A stretch of 64,000 nt of DNA from Chitinophaga niabensis (GCA_017849435.1 JAFIGY010000020.1:307425-371424), one strand, 5' to 3'; positions 28,901 to 37,404 are shown, numbered from the stretch's first letter. The notes: a model not told the origin generated them from the letters alone. Made by a program: numbers and translations.

Positions 28901-29024
28901 CGGTATGGATCCTGAAACAAGCGCTGCCGGCGCCGGCGTGATCGGCTCTGGTTCTGTGGGGATCGACTACTGTGGCGTTCCTGCAACGGCAGGACTGGCT
29001 GTTGGTTTAAATCTTAAATTCTAA
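25932..29024 (+). CDS. SusC/RagA-family TonB-linked outer membrane transporter
   Basis: A 1030-residue outer-membrane beta-barrel. Order: signal peptide (to about residue 24, TLSAQQ), carboxypeptidase-D-regulatory-like domain (about 30-100, VTGTVLSDEGSPMPGVTIRV), TonB box/plug (about 105-230, with the hallmarks IIIRGGTSL, PLFVIDGMP and SISILKGPAAAALYG), then a 22-strand barrel ending in an aromatic-rich C-terminus (VGLNLKF). It imports a large ligand, usually an oligosaccharide or peptide, with TonB energy. There is no N-terminal STN domain, so it should not signal through FecR. The susD-like gene begins 11 bp after the stop. No local glycosidase is co-directional, so the ligand is unknown. 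Confidence 0.95.
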   Translation: MRKFFCLLAAISFVVLLLPVTLSAQQKPVTGTVLSDEGSPMPGVTIRVKGTTRFAQTDAKGHFSIQASPGETLEFTFIGYERQEVVVGTSSTLQIGMRTSQSSLNEIVVTAMGIKKERKALGYSVQDIKSVELLKNKDANLVNSLNGKIAGLNITNSGGAPGSSASIIIRGGTSLERDNQPLFVIDGMPMDNSTGQGDNSAFDGSVNLSTTNSNRAMDINPEDIESISILKGPAAAALYGLRAAAGAVIITTKKGTEGNVTAGVNTRYTTNWVNRLPKQQGIYKQGSYYSGSFTDQTTLSWGDKFAPGDKIYNNLGDFFERAHAFDNSFNISGGSKNGNFYLSGSNLNQTGVVPTTNYIRSTVRFNGEQKIGRFTFGVNASYANSESRKTLTGSGLWGSGGTGYMESIIAWPRNDNMQNWLNPDGSKRRLLPNLPLENDVDNPYWIVNRNPQGDKNNRFIGNAYMSVRFTDWFDATYRLGIDNYLTQYRSLIYPGSSVKIAWQNGMLSETDRSYSYVNSNLMLNFHKTFQKVWDASLLLGTTSEDTYFKSNSMRAENFIIPGFFTLNNAAKENQYYAQDISRRRIVGVYGDLRLSYKSFIYLSVTGRNDFASTLPVQNQSFFYPAFSGSLVFTELLPENRILSFGKIRASWAGVGKDAPVYQTKTYLFGPELTIGGGFRNSWTRGNPIMKPEYTKSAEFGTELKFLDGKIGLDFTYYINKSVDQILQPRVSNATGYILSYVNTGEIENRGIEVSINANPVKRKDFNWDVTLNFSHNKGRVNALPGALPILYVTDVQVGNAKAASFNGGYFMGLSGLKWQRDANGNLLLDWNTGYPLTSNNATSLVGNREPNLIGGLNNSFTYKNFNLSFLFDFRLGGDVYNGTEYLLTGDGLSKRTENRNTNITFTGMSLNPASAKYEQVTKTVVASEKFYRDIYLANAPFFIEKVNWLRLRSVSLAYSLPKNTLGHIRFLKDATLTLSGTNLLLFTNYSGMDPETSAAGAGVIGSGSVGIDYCGVPATAGLAVGLNLKF

Positions 29025-29035
29025 AAATCACGGAA

Positions 29036-30673
29036 ATGAAAAAACTACTGTATATACTGAGCCTGGCTGTTGTGTTCGTCTCCTGTAAAAAATGGCTGGA
29101 TATCAACGACAACCCGAACACGCCTAATGAAGACGTTCCTACGCCCGACCTCCGGCTTCCGCCGCTGATTGCGCAATTCAGCGATTGCTATGAAAGTGCA
29201 GGTACGCGCGCGGCTTTTGTTGGCCAGCAGCTTGCGGTCACTTATGCCGTGAACAACAACTGGAACCTCACCCGCTGGTACTCCAACACTTCCAGTGCCA
29301 ACTGGCCCTGGCAATGCTGGTATGTGAATTCGGCATCGAACATTGCGCCACTGATCAAGTCCGCGCAAAAAGCAGGCGCCTATCACTACATTGGAGCGGC
29401 CAAGATCATGAAAGCATGGGGCTTTGGAACACTGGCGGATTTTTATGGCATGATGCCTTATGATCAGTTTGACGATCCTGGTACCATCACGCCTAAATTC
29501 GACGATGGTGCCCATGTGCAGGAACAGGTATTGCTGCTGTTGGACGATGCCATTAACGATCTGCAGAAAACGCAATTGCCCGGTGCACCGCCCCTTTCTA
29601 AAGGCGACATCCTCAACAAAGGGAATGTGGACAACTGGATCAGGCTGGCGTATGGTTTGAAGGCCAGATACCTCAACCACCTCAGCAAAAAAAGCACTTA
29701 CAACCCGCAGGCCGTACTGGACGCGACGTCTAAGGCAGCACAAACCACCGCGCAAAGCTCCGTTTTGCAATATGTGGATGAAGGCCCCGGTGTTCCTGAT
29801 GCCAGCAAGGAAGCCATTCAATATACGAACACTGGTCTCTCCTCAAGGATCACGCAACTCTATCTGAACTACCTCACCAATAACTACACCGGCGCACCTA
29901 GCGGCGCCAGTAATATGACGGATCCTCGCCTGGACCTTATCGTACCCAGTATGGCAGATAAGAATGGCGTGCTCATCCGTTCCCGTGGTGTGGACATGTC
30001 ATCAGACCTGCCCAAAACCGGGCCATCTTCCTACACTTACAATGCCGCCACCAATTCCTTTTCCAAACCGGACTCTGTGTATGTGATCCTGCGTAAAACC
30101 CCTTACGCACCGGCCCCCGGCGACCGCATACAATCCACCGGCTGCTGGTATACACGCCGTGGCGCCAAAGGCCTGCTGGTCACCAATGCGGAAATGCGTT
30201 TCATCGAAGCGGAAGTATTGTTCCGCCAGAACAAACTTACAGATGCGCTCACCGCATACAAAGCCGGTATTCGTGCGCATATGGCATTGATGGATATCCC
30301 TTCTGCCACCATCGAGAACTACCTCGCCAGCACTTCCGTTGTACAGAACGCGGCCGGCCTCACGATGAGCCACATCATGATACAGAAATACATCGCCATG
30401 TCTTTCTCTCCGGAACAATGGGTGGACCTGCGCCGTATGAACTTCTGTGCGGATGCGAACGGGAATTACAACGAGGCCACCGGGGTATACAAAGGATTTA
30501 AACGCCCGTCCCACTGCTTCACCGATGCCTATCCCAACGCCACCGACTGGCCGCGACGCTTTGCCGTACCCAGCTATGAGATTAACTACAATATCAAACA
30601 GGTATTAGCTGCCAATCCCAACGCGGATAAACCCATCTACCTGAATCAACCGGTATGGTGGGATCAGCCATGA
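29036..30673 (+). CDS. SusD/RagB-family nutrient-binding outer membrane lipoprotein
   Basis: A 545-residue lipoprotein: signal peptide with lipobox ending VFVSC (Cys17), then a SusD-like_2-type helical TPR core. Family-like stretches include YHYIGAAKIMKAWGFGTLADFYG near residue 120-140 and VDLRRMNFC near the C-terminal third. It caps the SusC barrel and captures the ligand at the cell surface. It lies 11 bp downstream of the transporter gene and the operon ends at a strong hairpin terminator 13 bp past the stop. Confidence 0.94.
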   Translation: MKKLLYILSLAVVFVSCKKWLDINDNPNTPNEDVPTPDLRLPPLIAQFSDCYESAGTRAAFVGQQLAVTYAVNNNWNLTRWYSNTSSANWPWQCWYVNSASNIAPLIKSAQKAGAYHYIGAAKIMKAWGFGTLADFYGMMPYDQFDDPGTITPKFDDGAHVQEQVLLLLDDAINDLQKTQLPGAPPLSKGDILNKGNVDNWIRLAYGLKARYLNHLSKKSTYNPQAVLDATSKAAQTTAQSSVLQYVDEGPGVPDASKEAIQYTNTGLSSRITQLYLNYLTNNYTGAPSGASNMTDPRLDLIVPSMADKNGVLIRSRGVDMSSDLPKTGPSSYTYNAATNSFSKPDSVYVILRKTPYAPAPGDRIQSTGCWYTRRGAKGLLVTNAEMRFIEAEVLFRQNKLTDALTAYKAGIRAHMALMDIPSATIENYLASTSVVQNAAGLTMSHIMIQKYIAMSFSPEQWVDLRRMNFCADANGNYNEATGVYKGFKRPSHCFTDAYPNATDWPRRFAVPSYEINYNIKQVLAANPNADKPIYLNQPVWWDQP

Positions 30674-30685
30674 TGATGAAATAAA

Positions 30686-30722
30686 AAGAAGCCGTCTCAG
30701 ATGTATCTGAGACGGCTTCTTC
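30686..30722 (+). terminator. Strong intrinsic terminator after susD-like gene
   Basis: Arms AAGAAGCCGTCTCAG and CTGAGACGGCTTCTT pair perfectly over 15 bp around a short ATGTAT loop. The stem is flanked by A- and T-rich bases, so it can serve both the SusCD operon and the convergent hydrolase gene. Confidence 0.9.
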
Positions 30723-30732
30723 CAAACATATC

Positions 30733-31536
30733 CTATATCGTTCCCCGGATCACGCGAAGTACGGCATCCGTTTCTTCCAGATGCGCGTAATGCGCGGAGT
30801 TTTCCATCTCCAGTATTTTCATATCGCTGAAATGCTCCGGCAATCCCGCTATCTCATCCGCTATACTGATAATGCTGTCGTGCTTCCCATACATTACGGT
30901 AGTAGGTACCGTGGCTACACCATGCAGATGGAACTGCGTTCCGCGGGTGCTGAAAAAGCTGTCGGCATCAATGTTATAGGCACCGGAATAATGCACCACA
31001 TAACGGTTCCGCTGATCCTGATTCTGCCAGTAATAATTGAACAACCGGGGGTTGACGGCGCACAGGCTCCAGCCGGCGATGGTATTCTCATCAAAGCTGC
31101 CGGAGAAATTCCGGATGATGATATCCATCTGCGTGGCTTCTTCGTGCATCTGGTGCGTCACAAAATCATGGTGCAGATGGCGGAATATATTGATGTCCGC
31201 CAGGTTTTCCAGGAAAGCAGGCGTGATGATGAAGAGATGCCGGATCTTATCCGGATGTTTGAGCGCGAGATACTTGGCCATGTTCGTGCCAAAGCAAAAC
31301 CCGATCACCGGTAATGGCGTACCCTCGTAATGTTTCAGGAGAAATGCCTCCGCACTGTCCAGCACATTCGCGAAAGCGTCCGTGCTGCGAAAAGGATAAC
31401 CTTCCGGCCGCAAAGGGGACGGCTCGTCCCAACAGTGCAGTGCGAAGCCTGCTTCAGCGAACGGCGTGGTAAGGAGTTGTCTTTCAGGATTACCATTCAG
31501 GCCGGGACCGCCGTGGTAAAAGAGTATAGGTTGCAT
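30733..31536 (-). CDS. Alpha/beta hydrolase with cysteine at the nucleophile elbow
   Basis: A 267-residue cytosolic alpha/beta-hydrolase. An oxyanion-type motif FYHGGPGLNGNPE near the N-terminus resembles proline iminopeptidases. The nucleophile elbow reads VIGFCFGTN, placing Cys81 where Ser is usual. Likely acid Asp220 lies in YGKHDSIIS and the His in NSAHYAH (His249 or His252). Cys nucleophiles occur in dienelactone hydrolases and some peptidase-like members; the substrate is unknown. The gene is divergent from the LysR gene, 76 bp apart, the classic arrangement of a LysR regulator and its target. Confidence 0.85.
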   Translation of the reverse strand: MQPILFYHGGPGLNGNPERQLLTTPFAEAGFALHCWDEPSPLRPEGYPFRSTDAFANVLDSAEAFLLKHYEGTPLPVIGFCFGTNMAKYLALKHPDKIRHLFIITPAFLENLADINIFRHLHHDFVTHQMHEEATQMDIIIRNFSGSFDENTIAGWSLCAVNPRLFNYYWQNQDQRNRYVVHYSGAYNIDADSFFSTRGTQFHLHGVATVPTTVMYGKHDSIISIADEIAGLPEHFSDMKILEMENSAHYAHLEETDAVLRVIRGTI

Positions 31537-31588
31537 GTTGCGGTGTTATATCGTGTCAATTTAATAAAATCCGCATACATTACATCCC

Positions 31589-31596
31589 TATCTTTG
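31589..31596 (+). promoter_or_regulatory. -7 element of LysR gene
   Basis: TATCTTTG matches the Bacteroidota consensus TAnnTTTG exactly and lies 16 bp upstream of the ATG at 31613. No perfect -33 TTTG is visible, only a TTTA-like stretch at 31559-31563. Confidence 0.6.
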
Positions 31597-31612
31597 TAAA
31601 AACCTAACCGGT

Positions 31613-32512
31613 ATGCTCTCTACCCATCACCTCGTTTTTATAGAAGTGGCTCAAGAGAACAGCTTTTCCAAGGCCAGCCAGGTATTATTCATTTCTCAGC
31701 CCGCCATCAGCAAGCATATCAAGTTCCTGGAAGAATACTATCAAACCAAATTGTTCGAGCGCAAAGGTATACAGATCGCGCTGACCGCCACGGGTAACCT
31801 CCTGCTCAAACGCCTGCTCTTCGTCAAGAACATACAAGCCGAAACAGAGTTCGAGATCGCTTCCATGAACGACCAGGCGCAGGCTAAGGGCGTCCTCAAA
31901 CTCGGTGCCAGTACTACTGTGGCGCTGTACATTCTGCCTAAAGTACTGTCCGTTTTCCAGCAGCAATATCCGCAGGTGGAGATCAATTTGCTGAACCGCA
32001 ATGCCGAAATTGTGCTGGAGGCGCTGCTGGACCAGGAGATCAATCTCGGGATCATTGAAGGGCGGGGCAAACTGACGAATGTAGTGTATCAACCCTTCAT
32101 CAACGACAAAGTGATTGCCGTTTGCAGCAAAAAGAGCCCTATCGCCCGCAAAAAAAGCTATCCCCTGAAAGACGTGCTGCAAATGCCGGTGGCGCTCCGC
32201 GAAAGAGGCAGTGGCACGTTGGAAGCCTTGAAAGACGCACTGGGCAAAAATCGCATCGGTATCAATGAACTGCAGGTGGCAGCCCGCCTCGGCGGTACGG
32301 AAGCGCTTAAAAACTTCCTGATAGAATCCAGTTGCCTCGGATTCCTCCCCCAGCGCTCCGTACTAAAAGAATTGAAGCACGGAGAACTTACCGAAATACA
32401 TTTCGAAGGACTGCACATCGAAAGAAGCTTCTACTTCATCCAGCGCAAAGGCGAAACCAGCGAACTCAACAAAAAATTCATCCGCTATGCCCGGGATATC
32501 TATAACAAATAG
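31613..32512 (+). CDS. LysR-family transcriptional regulator
   Basis: A 299-residue regulator. The N-terminal winged helix-turn-helix (residues 1-60) contains SFSKASQVLFISQPAISKHI, the LysR DNA-recognition helix, and the periplasmic-binding-like effector domain covers about 90-295. It probably acts as a tetramer. It is divergent from the alpha/beta hydrolase and 59 bp upstream of the threonine-synthase-like gene, so either or both may be targets. A small palindrome (32512-32526) lies between it and the latter gene. Confidence 0.93.
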   Translation: MLSTHHLVFIEVAQENSFSKASQVLFISQPAISKHIKFLEEYYQTKLFERKGIQIALTATGNLLLKRLLFVKNIQAETEFEIASMNDQAQAKGVLKLGASTTVALYILPKVLSVFQQQYPQVEINLLNRNAEIVLEALLDQEINLGIIEGRGKLTNVVYQPFINDKVIAVCSKKSPIARKKSYPLKDVLQMPVALRERGSGTLEALKDALGKNRIGINELQVAARLGGTEALKNFLIESSCLGFLPQRSVLKELKHGELTEIHFEGLHIERSFYFIQRKGETSELNKKFIRYARDIYNK

Positions 32513-32526
32513 TTATAGGTTATAAC
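32512..32526. promoter_or_regulatory. Palindromic GTTATA-N3-TATAAC site
   Basis: GTTATA and TATAAC form a 6-3-6 inverted repeat in the 59-bp gap before the threonine-synthase-like gene. It fits the short dyad (T-N11-A type) bound by LysR regulators. A related half-site, CGTTATAA, lies downstream at 32543-32550. Confidence 0.4.
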
Positions 32527-32559
32527 ATAACGGTATTCATTTCGTTATAATCCCTTCGT

Positions 32560-32567
32560 TAATTTTG
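32560..32567 (+). promoter_or_regulatory. -7 element abutting threonine-synthase-like start
   Basis: TAATTTTG fits TAnnTTTG exactly and is followed by only AGCC before the ATG at 32572, predicting a transcript with essentially no leader. The -33 region is weak, as would fit an activator-dependent promoter. Confidence 0.45.
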
Positions 32568-32571
32568 AGCC

Positions 32572-33726
32572 ATGGAAACGGTTCAAAGCGGCATCTCACT
32601 GGTTACTGCCCTGCAATGTCCCGTGTGTGGAAAGATATACGATATGCATGTACAGCAAACTTATGCAACCTGTTGCCAGCAGCCATTATTTGCACAGTAT
32701 ACCCCCCACCTCGACAAGCAACTGCTATCCGGCCGTACCCCTTCACTCTGGCGTTACCGGGAGTTGTTACCCGTACTGGACGCCCGGAACATCGTGTCTC
32801 TCGGAGAAGGATGGACGCCGTTACTGCCTTTGACCGCTGTGAGCCGGAGAACAGGTGTATCCGTTTCACTGAAAGATGAAAGCCGTAACCCGACTGGTTC
32901 CTTTAAGGCCCGGGGCATCAGCGTGGCGGTTTCAAAAGCGAAAGAACTGGGTATCAAACATTGCATCATGCCCAGCGCCGGAAACGCAGGCGGCGCATTG
33001 AGCGCTTATTGCGCCAGGGCAGGCATACGCGCTACGGTGATCATGCCGGAGCTGACGCCGAAAACCCTGCAGGAAGAATGCAGGATGTATGGCGCAACGC
33101 TGATACTGGTACCCGGACTGCTGGATGCCTGCGGCCTTCTCGCACGGCAGCTGGCAGAGCAGACAGGCGGGTTTGACATGTCCACACTGAAAGAACCTTA
33201 TCGCCTTGAAGGCAAAAAAACGATGGGGTATGAGATAGCCGAGCAGCGCAACTGGAAGCTGCCCGATGTGATTATCTACCCTACCGGCGGCGGAACCGGA
33301 CTTATCGGGATGTGGAAGGCATTCCGGGAAATGCAGCAGCTGGGCTGGATAGAAGGGCCGTTGCCGAGAATGGTGATCGTTCAAACAGAAAATTGCGCAC
33401 CCATGATACAATTATTTAAACTGGGCAAAATTGCGGAAGAATTCCGCGCTATCCGTACAAGAGCTTTTGGACTGGCGGTACCTAACCCGTTCGCAAAAGA
33501 CATGATGCAGGAAGTACTGCAGCAAAGTGACGGTACGGCCCTTACCGTTACGGAAGAAGAACTGGAAGCCGGCATGGAAGAGATTGCCACGGCGGAAGGA
33601 TTGCTGCTGTGTCCTGAAGGCAGCGCCACCTATATGGGGTTGAAGAAACTGATCGAAAAAGCCTGGGTGCATCCGGGTGAGGAGATCCTGCTGTTCAATA
33701 CCGGCAGCTGGTTCAAGTATTGCTGA
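32572..33726 (+). CDS. Threonine-synthase-like PLP enzyme
   Basis: A 384-residue fold-type II PLP enzyme. The N-terminus has a Cys-rich finger (LQCPVCGKIYD, then TCCQQ) typical of the longer threonine synthases. PLP Lys is in GSFKARG, and the phosphate-binding loop is probably YPTGGGTGLIG. Closest class: threonine synthase (O-phosphohomoserine to threonine), though diaminopropionate lyase- or cysteate-synthase-like activity cannot be excluded. No other threonine-pathway genes are adjacent and the likely local control is by the preceding LysR regulator. Confidence 0.85.
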   Translation: METVQSGISLVTALQCPVCGKIYDMHVQQTYATCCQQPLFAQYTPHLDKQLLSGRTPSLWRYRELLPVLDARNIVSLGEGWTPLLPLTAVSRRTGVSVSLKDESRNPTGSFKARGISVAVSKAKELGIKHCIMPSAGNAGGALSAYCARAGIRATVIMPELTPKTLQEECRMYGATLILVPGLLDACGLLARQLAEQTGGFDMSTLKEPYRLEGKKTMGYEIAEQRNWKLPDVIIYPTGGGTGLIGMWKAFREMQQLGWIEGPLPRMVIVQTENCAPMIQLFKLGKIAEEFRAIRTRAFGLAVPNPFAKDMMQEVLQQSDGTALTVTEEELEAGMEEIATAEGLLLCPEGSATYMGLKKLIEKAWVHPGEEILLFNTGSWFKYC

Positions 33727-33851
33727 AAGCGAACGAAGGGTGTATTGAAATCGAACAGTTTATTTATTTTTTTAATGCATAACCTAACTATTCACAAATG
33801 TACTGATGAATGGCATTGTATTGGTGTGCTACCGATACAAAACAACGGGGA

Positions 33852-36254
33852 ATGATTTCAAATTATATAAAAATCGCCTTCCGCAACCTTACCAGGAACA
33901 AAGCATATTCATTCATCAACATTACCGGCCTGGCCATAGGCATGATGGTAGTGATGTTCATCGGTTTCTGGATATGGGATGAACTTTCCTACGACAAGTA
34001 TCATGAAAACCACAGCAGCATCGCTATGGTACTACAAACGCAGACCGGTAACGGAAAAATGCGTACTGGTCAGGCTATCCCCTACCCAATGGGCAATGAA
34101 CTGCGGGAACACTATGCCGGCGATTTCAAACATATCGTAATGTCGTCCTGGACCTGGGATCATATCCTCACTTACAACGACAAAAAGATCACTCAGTCCG
34201 GCACTTACATGGAACAGGAAGGTCCCGAAATGCTCACGCTGAAAATGCTGAACGGCACCTGGAGCAGCCTGCGGGACCCTTCTTCCATCCTTCTTTCACA
34301 ATCCGTGGCCAGATCGCTTTTCGGAGATGCGGACCCGATGGGTAAGATCGTGAAGATCGATAACGCCTGGAATGTAAAGGTGACGGGGATATACGAAGAC
34401 CTGCCGCATAATACCACATTCCGGGGTATGAGATTCGTAGCCCCCTGGGCCCTCTATATCACTACTCAACCCTGGATCAAAAGCTCCGAAGACAATTGGG
34501 GGAACAGTAGCTTTCAACTCTTCGTACAACTGGCAGATCATGCGGATATTCAGAAAGTATCGGAAAAGATCCGGGATATCAAAATGAAAAAAATGAATGC
34601 GGATGAAGCCGCCAGATACAAGCCCGCAATGTCTCTTCAAAGTATGGACCGCTGGCATCTGTACAGCCGGTTCCAGTATGGTGTAAGTGTGGGCGGCGCT
34701 ATCCAGTATGTATGGATGCTCGGGATCATCGGGGCGTTTGTACTGTTGCTGGCATGTATCAACTTCATGAACCTGAGCACTGCCCGCAGTGAGAAGCGTG
34801 CAAGGGAAGTGGGCGTTCGTAAGGCAGTAGGCTCGCTGCGTGGTCAGCTGATCACACAGTTCTTCAGCGAATCGTTGCTGGTGGTGATGATCTCTTTCCT
34901 GCTTGCCCTGATACTGGTGAAGCTTCTGTTCCCTTTCTTCAATCAGCTCACGGGAAAAGAAATGACCATTTTATGGAGCAACCCTGTGTTCTGGTTGTTG
35001 AGCATCGGTTTCTGCCTGCTTACGGGGTTCATTGCCGGAAGCTATCCCGCCTTCTACCTGTCGTCCTTCCGGCCGGTTAAAATATTGAAAGGTACCTTCA
35101 AAGCAGGACGCACAGCGGCTATTCCCCGTAAGGTATTGATCGTATTCCAGTTCACCGTGTCTGTAGTACTGATCATAGGCACGATAGTAGTTTTCAAACA
35201 GGTGCAGCATGCCAGGAACAGGGAAACCGGCTATGACCGCACGGGCCTCGTTAGCATGATGTTATCCACGCGCGATCTTCACAGGAATTTCAGTGCTTTC
35301 AGAGAAGAAGCGCTGGCATCCGGTGCAGTGAAGGAGATCGCGGAATCCAGCAGTCCCACTACCGGCGTCAACTCCAACAGCAGCGGCTTCGAATGGCCGG
35401 GAAAAGATCCGGATTTTGCAGATGACTTTGCCACCATTGGTATCTCTCCGGGATATGGGAAAACAGTGGGCTGGCAGTTCAAAGCAGGACGCGATTTTTC
35501 CAGTGAGCAGTTGACAGATTCAGCGGCGGTTGTTCTGAATGAAGCGGCCGTGAAATATATGGGCCTGAAAGGAGAGCCTGTAGGGCAGATTATCCGCTGG
35601 ACCAGCAGGCAGCGGAACGGGGATATGAAAGTGATCGGGGTGATAAAAGATATGCTGATGCAATCTCCCTACGATCCCGTTAAGCAAACCATCTATTATA
35701 TCGATGACGGGCAGGGAGATTACCTCCATCTTAAACTTAATCCGCAGCTGGATACAAGAACAGCACTCGCCAAACTGGAGATCATCGTCAGAAAATATGC
35801 CCCTTCCATTCCTTTTGATTACAGTCTTGTGGATAATGATTATGCCGGCAAATTCTCCAGCGAAGTGCGGATCGGAAAGCTGGTCAGTATCTTTACCGTG
35901 CTCACGATCCTCATCAGCTGCCTGGGGCTCTTTGCCATGGCTTCCTTTATGGCGGAACAACGGGTGAAGGAGATCGGAGTAAGGAAAGTATTGGGCGCTT
36001 CCGTGTTCAGCCTTTGGCGGATGCTGTCAAAAGACTTCATGGTGCTGGTGCTGATCGCACTGGTCATTGCCACGCCGCTCGCATATTATTTCACACATCA
36101 ATGGCTCCTGAACTTCCATTACCATTCAGATATCACCTGGTGGATATTTGCGGTTACCGGTATCAGCGCAATGCTGATCACGATATTGACGATAAGCTTC
36201 CAGGCGTTGAAGGCCGCAAGAACCAATCCTGTTAAAAGTCTGCGTACAGAATAA
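33852..36254 (+). CDS. ABC transporter permease (MacB/FtsX type)
   Basis: An inner-membrane protein of 800 residues from the chosen ATG (33852, just after GGGGA); an ATG 42 bp upstream adds an unlikely N-terminus. Layout: TM1 (about 20-45, INITGLAIGMMVVMFIGFWI), a periplasmic MacB core domain (about 50-275), three TMs with the FtsX domain (about 285-425), a second periplasmic domain, and a second FtsX domain with three TMs near the C-terminus (RVKEIGVRKVLGAS). Two-FtsX permeases of this kind are very common in Bacteroidota and act with an ABC ATPase in lipoprotein, peptide or drug extrusion and stress signalling. No ATPase gene lies next to it, so its partner must be encoded elsewhere. Confidence 0.92.
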   Translation: MISNYIKIAFRNLTRNKAYSFINITGLAIGMMVVMFIGFWIWDELSYDKYHENHSSIAMVLQTQTGNGKMRTGQAIPYPMGNELREHYAGDFKHIVMSSWTWDHILTYNDKKITQSGTYMEQEGPEMLTLKMLNGTWSSLRDPSSILLSQSVARSLFGDADPMGKIVKIDNAWNVKVTGIYEDLPHNTTFRGMRFVAPWALYITTQPWIKSSEDNWGNSSFQLFVQLADHADIQKVSEKIRDIKMKKMNADEAARYKPAMSLQSMDRWHLYSRFQYGVSVGGAIQYVWMLGIIGAFVLLLACINFMNLSTARSEKRAREVGVRKAVGSLRGQLITQFFSESLLVVMISFLLALILVKLLFPFFNQLTGKEMTILWSNPVFWLLSIGFCLLTGFIAGSYPAFYLSSFRPVKILKGTFKAGRTAAIPRKVLIVFQFTVSVVLIIGTIVVFKQVQHARNRETGYDRTGLVSMMLSTRDLHRNFSAFREEALASGAVKEIAESSSPTTGVNSNSSGFEWPGKDPDFADDFATIGISPGYGKTVGWQFKAGRDFSSEQLTDSAAVVLNEAAVKYMGLKGEPVGQIIRWTSRQRNGDMKVIGVIKDMLMQSPYDPVKQTIYYIDDGQGDYLHLKLNPQLDTRTALAKLEIIVRKYAPSIPFDYSLVDNDYAGKFSSEVRIGKLVSIFTVLTILISCLGLFAMASFMAEQRVKEIGVRKVLGASVFSLWRMLSKDFMVLVLIALVIATPLAYYFTHQWLLNFHYHSDITWWIFAVTGISAMLITILTISFQALKAARTNPVKSLRTE

Positions 36255-36297
36255 AACTACTCCGTCCGCAAGCTTTTCACCGGGTTCATCCAACAAA

Positions 36298-36324
36298 AAA
36301 GGGCAGTCGTAACGACTGCCCTTT
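36298..36324 (-). terminator. Intrinsic terminator between convergent genes
   Basis: AAAGGGCAGTCGT pairs with ACGACTGCCCTTT (13 bp, minimal loop). On the minus strand the stem is followed by TTTTTTG, so it best serves the 36345-36872 gene; it may also stop the permease transcript. Confidence 0.85.
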
Positions 36325-36344
36325 CAATAAAAGATATTTCCCGA

Positions 36345-36872
36345 TCAATAGTCAGTGATATAAATATCTACATTTCCGCGGGGCAGATAGCCGATAGGCA
36401 TATACAAATTCCGGGGGTCTCCATTGTTGTAGTAAATATCTTGCTGGGCAAGTGATCCGTCTACATAAAATGCCACCTTCAGGGTTCCTCCTCCATATCC
36501 GCCAATGACCATTGGACTGTCATAGTAAGTGATCGTTTCCTGATGAGATTGACCAGGATATACTGTCGGGATCGACATAGGATCAAATCCAACAATGCCG
36601 GTTACAACGAAGCCATACGTGTTGTTGTAAACGGTCATTGTATAATCCGTGAACGCGGCCTTCCATGCGGCGGTATTGGTACGAAGACCGGCCTCGTTAC
36701 CAAATTTCATTTCCTGGGATACGCCATTCCACCAGGATGATTTGTGATACTTCACACCGGCGTTCACCGTGCTGCCTGCAACCGGCTCTGCTGCAGGATA
36801 ATTAAAAGCCATAGCGTTTTGGAGAAATGCCATCATAACAAGGCACAGCAACTTAAATCTGTGATTGAACAT
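36345..36872 (-). CDS. Secreted hypothetical protein
   Basis: A 175-residue protein with a clear signal peptide (KLLCLVMMAFLQNAMA-FN) and an otherwise beta-rich, Gly/Tyr-rich mature part with no cysteines. I do not recognise a family. Stretches such as YNNTYGFVVTGIVGFDP and NLYMPIGYLPRGNVDIYI suggest a small beta-sandwich. It has its own terminator and stands alone, so it is probably monocistronic. Confidence 0.7.
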   Translation of the reverse strand: MFNHRFKLLCLVMMAFLQNAMAFNYPAAEPVAGSTVNAGVKYHKSSWWNGVSQEMKFGNEAGLRTNTAAWKAAFTDYTMTVYNNTYGFVVTGIVGFDPMSIPTVYPGQSHQETITYYDSPMVIGGYGGGTLKVAFYVDGSLAQQDIYYNNGDPRNLYMPIGYLPRGNVDIYITDY

Positions 36873-36922
36873 AATTGAAACTATTTAGGTGATTAAAAAA
36901 ACTGACGACATAGCTTCTCCTG

Positions 36923-37258
36923 ATGCTTTCCAAATACCCGCGTCAACAGCGTGCTTTGAATAAACAGCAAGCATTCCCCCCGGCGAAATTCAACGCCGCA
37001 GGTAAGCATAGGAGCAATAAAATGGCAAATTTTTTACCGCATCAATTGTATTTGACTGATCATAACGTGTACTCTCCCCAATCCTCGGGGGAAGATGCAA
37101 TACTTATATATAAAAACGTGCTAAACTCACAGAAATCGGCTTCACAAGACAAGGTTCGCTCGCTGATAATTAGAAAGGGAAATGTTCTGATTGAGACCAA
37201 CACCGCAACGTGGAAAAACGCTCACAACAGATACAAACAAAAAGTCTTAAACCAGTAG
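36923..37258 (+). CDS. Doubtful small ORF in AT-rich intergenic region
   Basis: An open frame of 111 codons (an internal ATG at 37022 gives 78) in the 580-bp gap before the AraC-methyltransferase gene. It is more AT-rich than its neighbours, Lys/Asn-rich, with no recognised domain, signal peptide or ribosome site. It ends before an AT-rich stretch. It may be a species-specific gene, a remnant, or chance. Confidence 0.25.
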   Translation: MLSKYPRQQRALNKQQAFPPAKFNAAGKHRSNKMANFLPHQLYLTDHNVYSPQSSGEDAILIYKNVLNSQKSASQDKVRSLIIRKGNVLIETNTATWKNAHNRYKQKVLNQ

Positions 37259-37383
37259 TTGTTTTATTTCTCGTTTAAATATAGATCAAACTTTTTATTT
37301 CTCATAGCTTTATTTTTTTATTTGTGCGTAAGAGAACTTGCAATGCTCAGTGATCCGCATTATCTATCCGTAAAATGAGTTCC

Positions 37384-37404
37384 GCAAGAACCGGGTTCTC
37401 CGGC
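37384..37404 (+). promoter_or_regulatory. Candidate Ada-type operator, copy 1
   Basis: The 21-bp block starts GCAAGAA, then C, then CGGGTT, C, TCCGGC. It is identical at 19 of 21 bases to the block at 39443-39463, and both end exactly 14 bp before a -7-like element. It contains the dyad AGAACC-G-GGTTCT and covers the -33 position, as expected for an activator replacing a poor -33 element. The likely binder is the AraC-type regulator it precedes. Confidence 0.7.
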
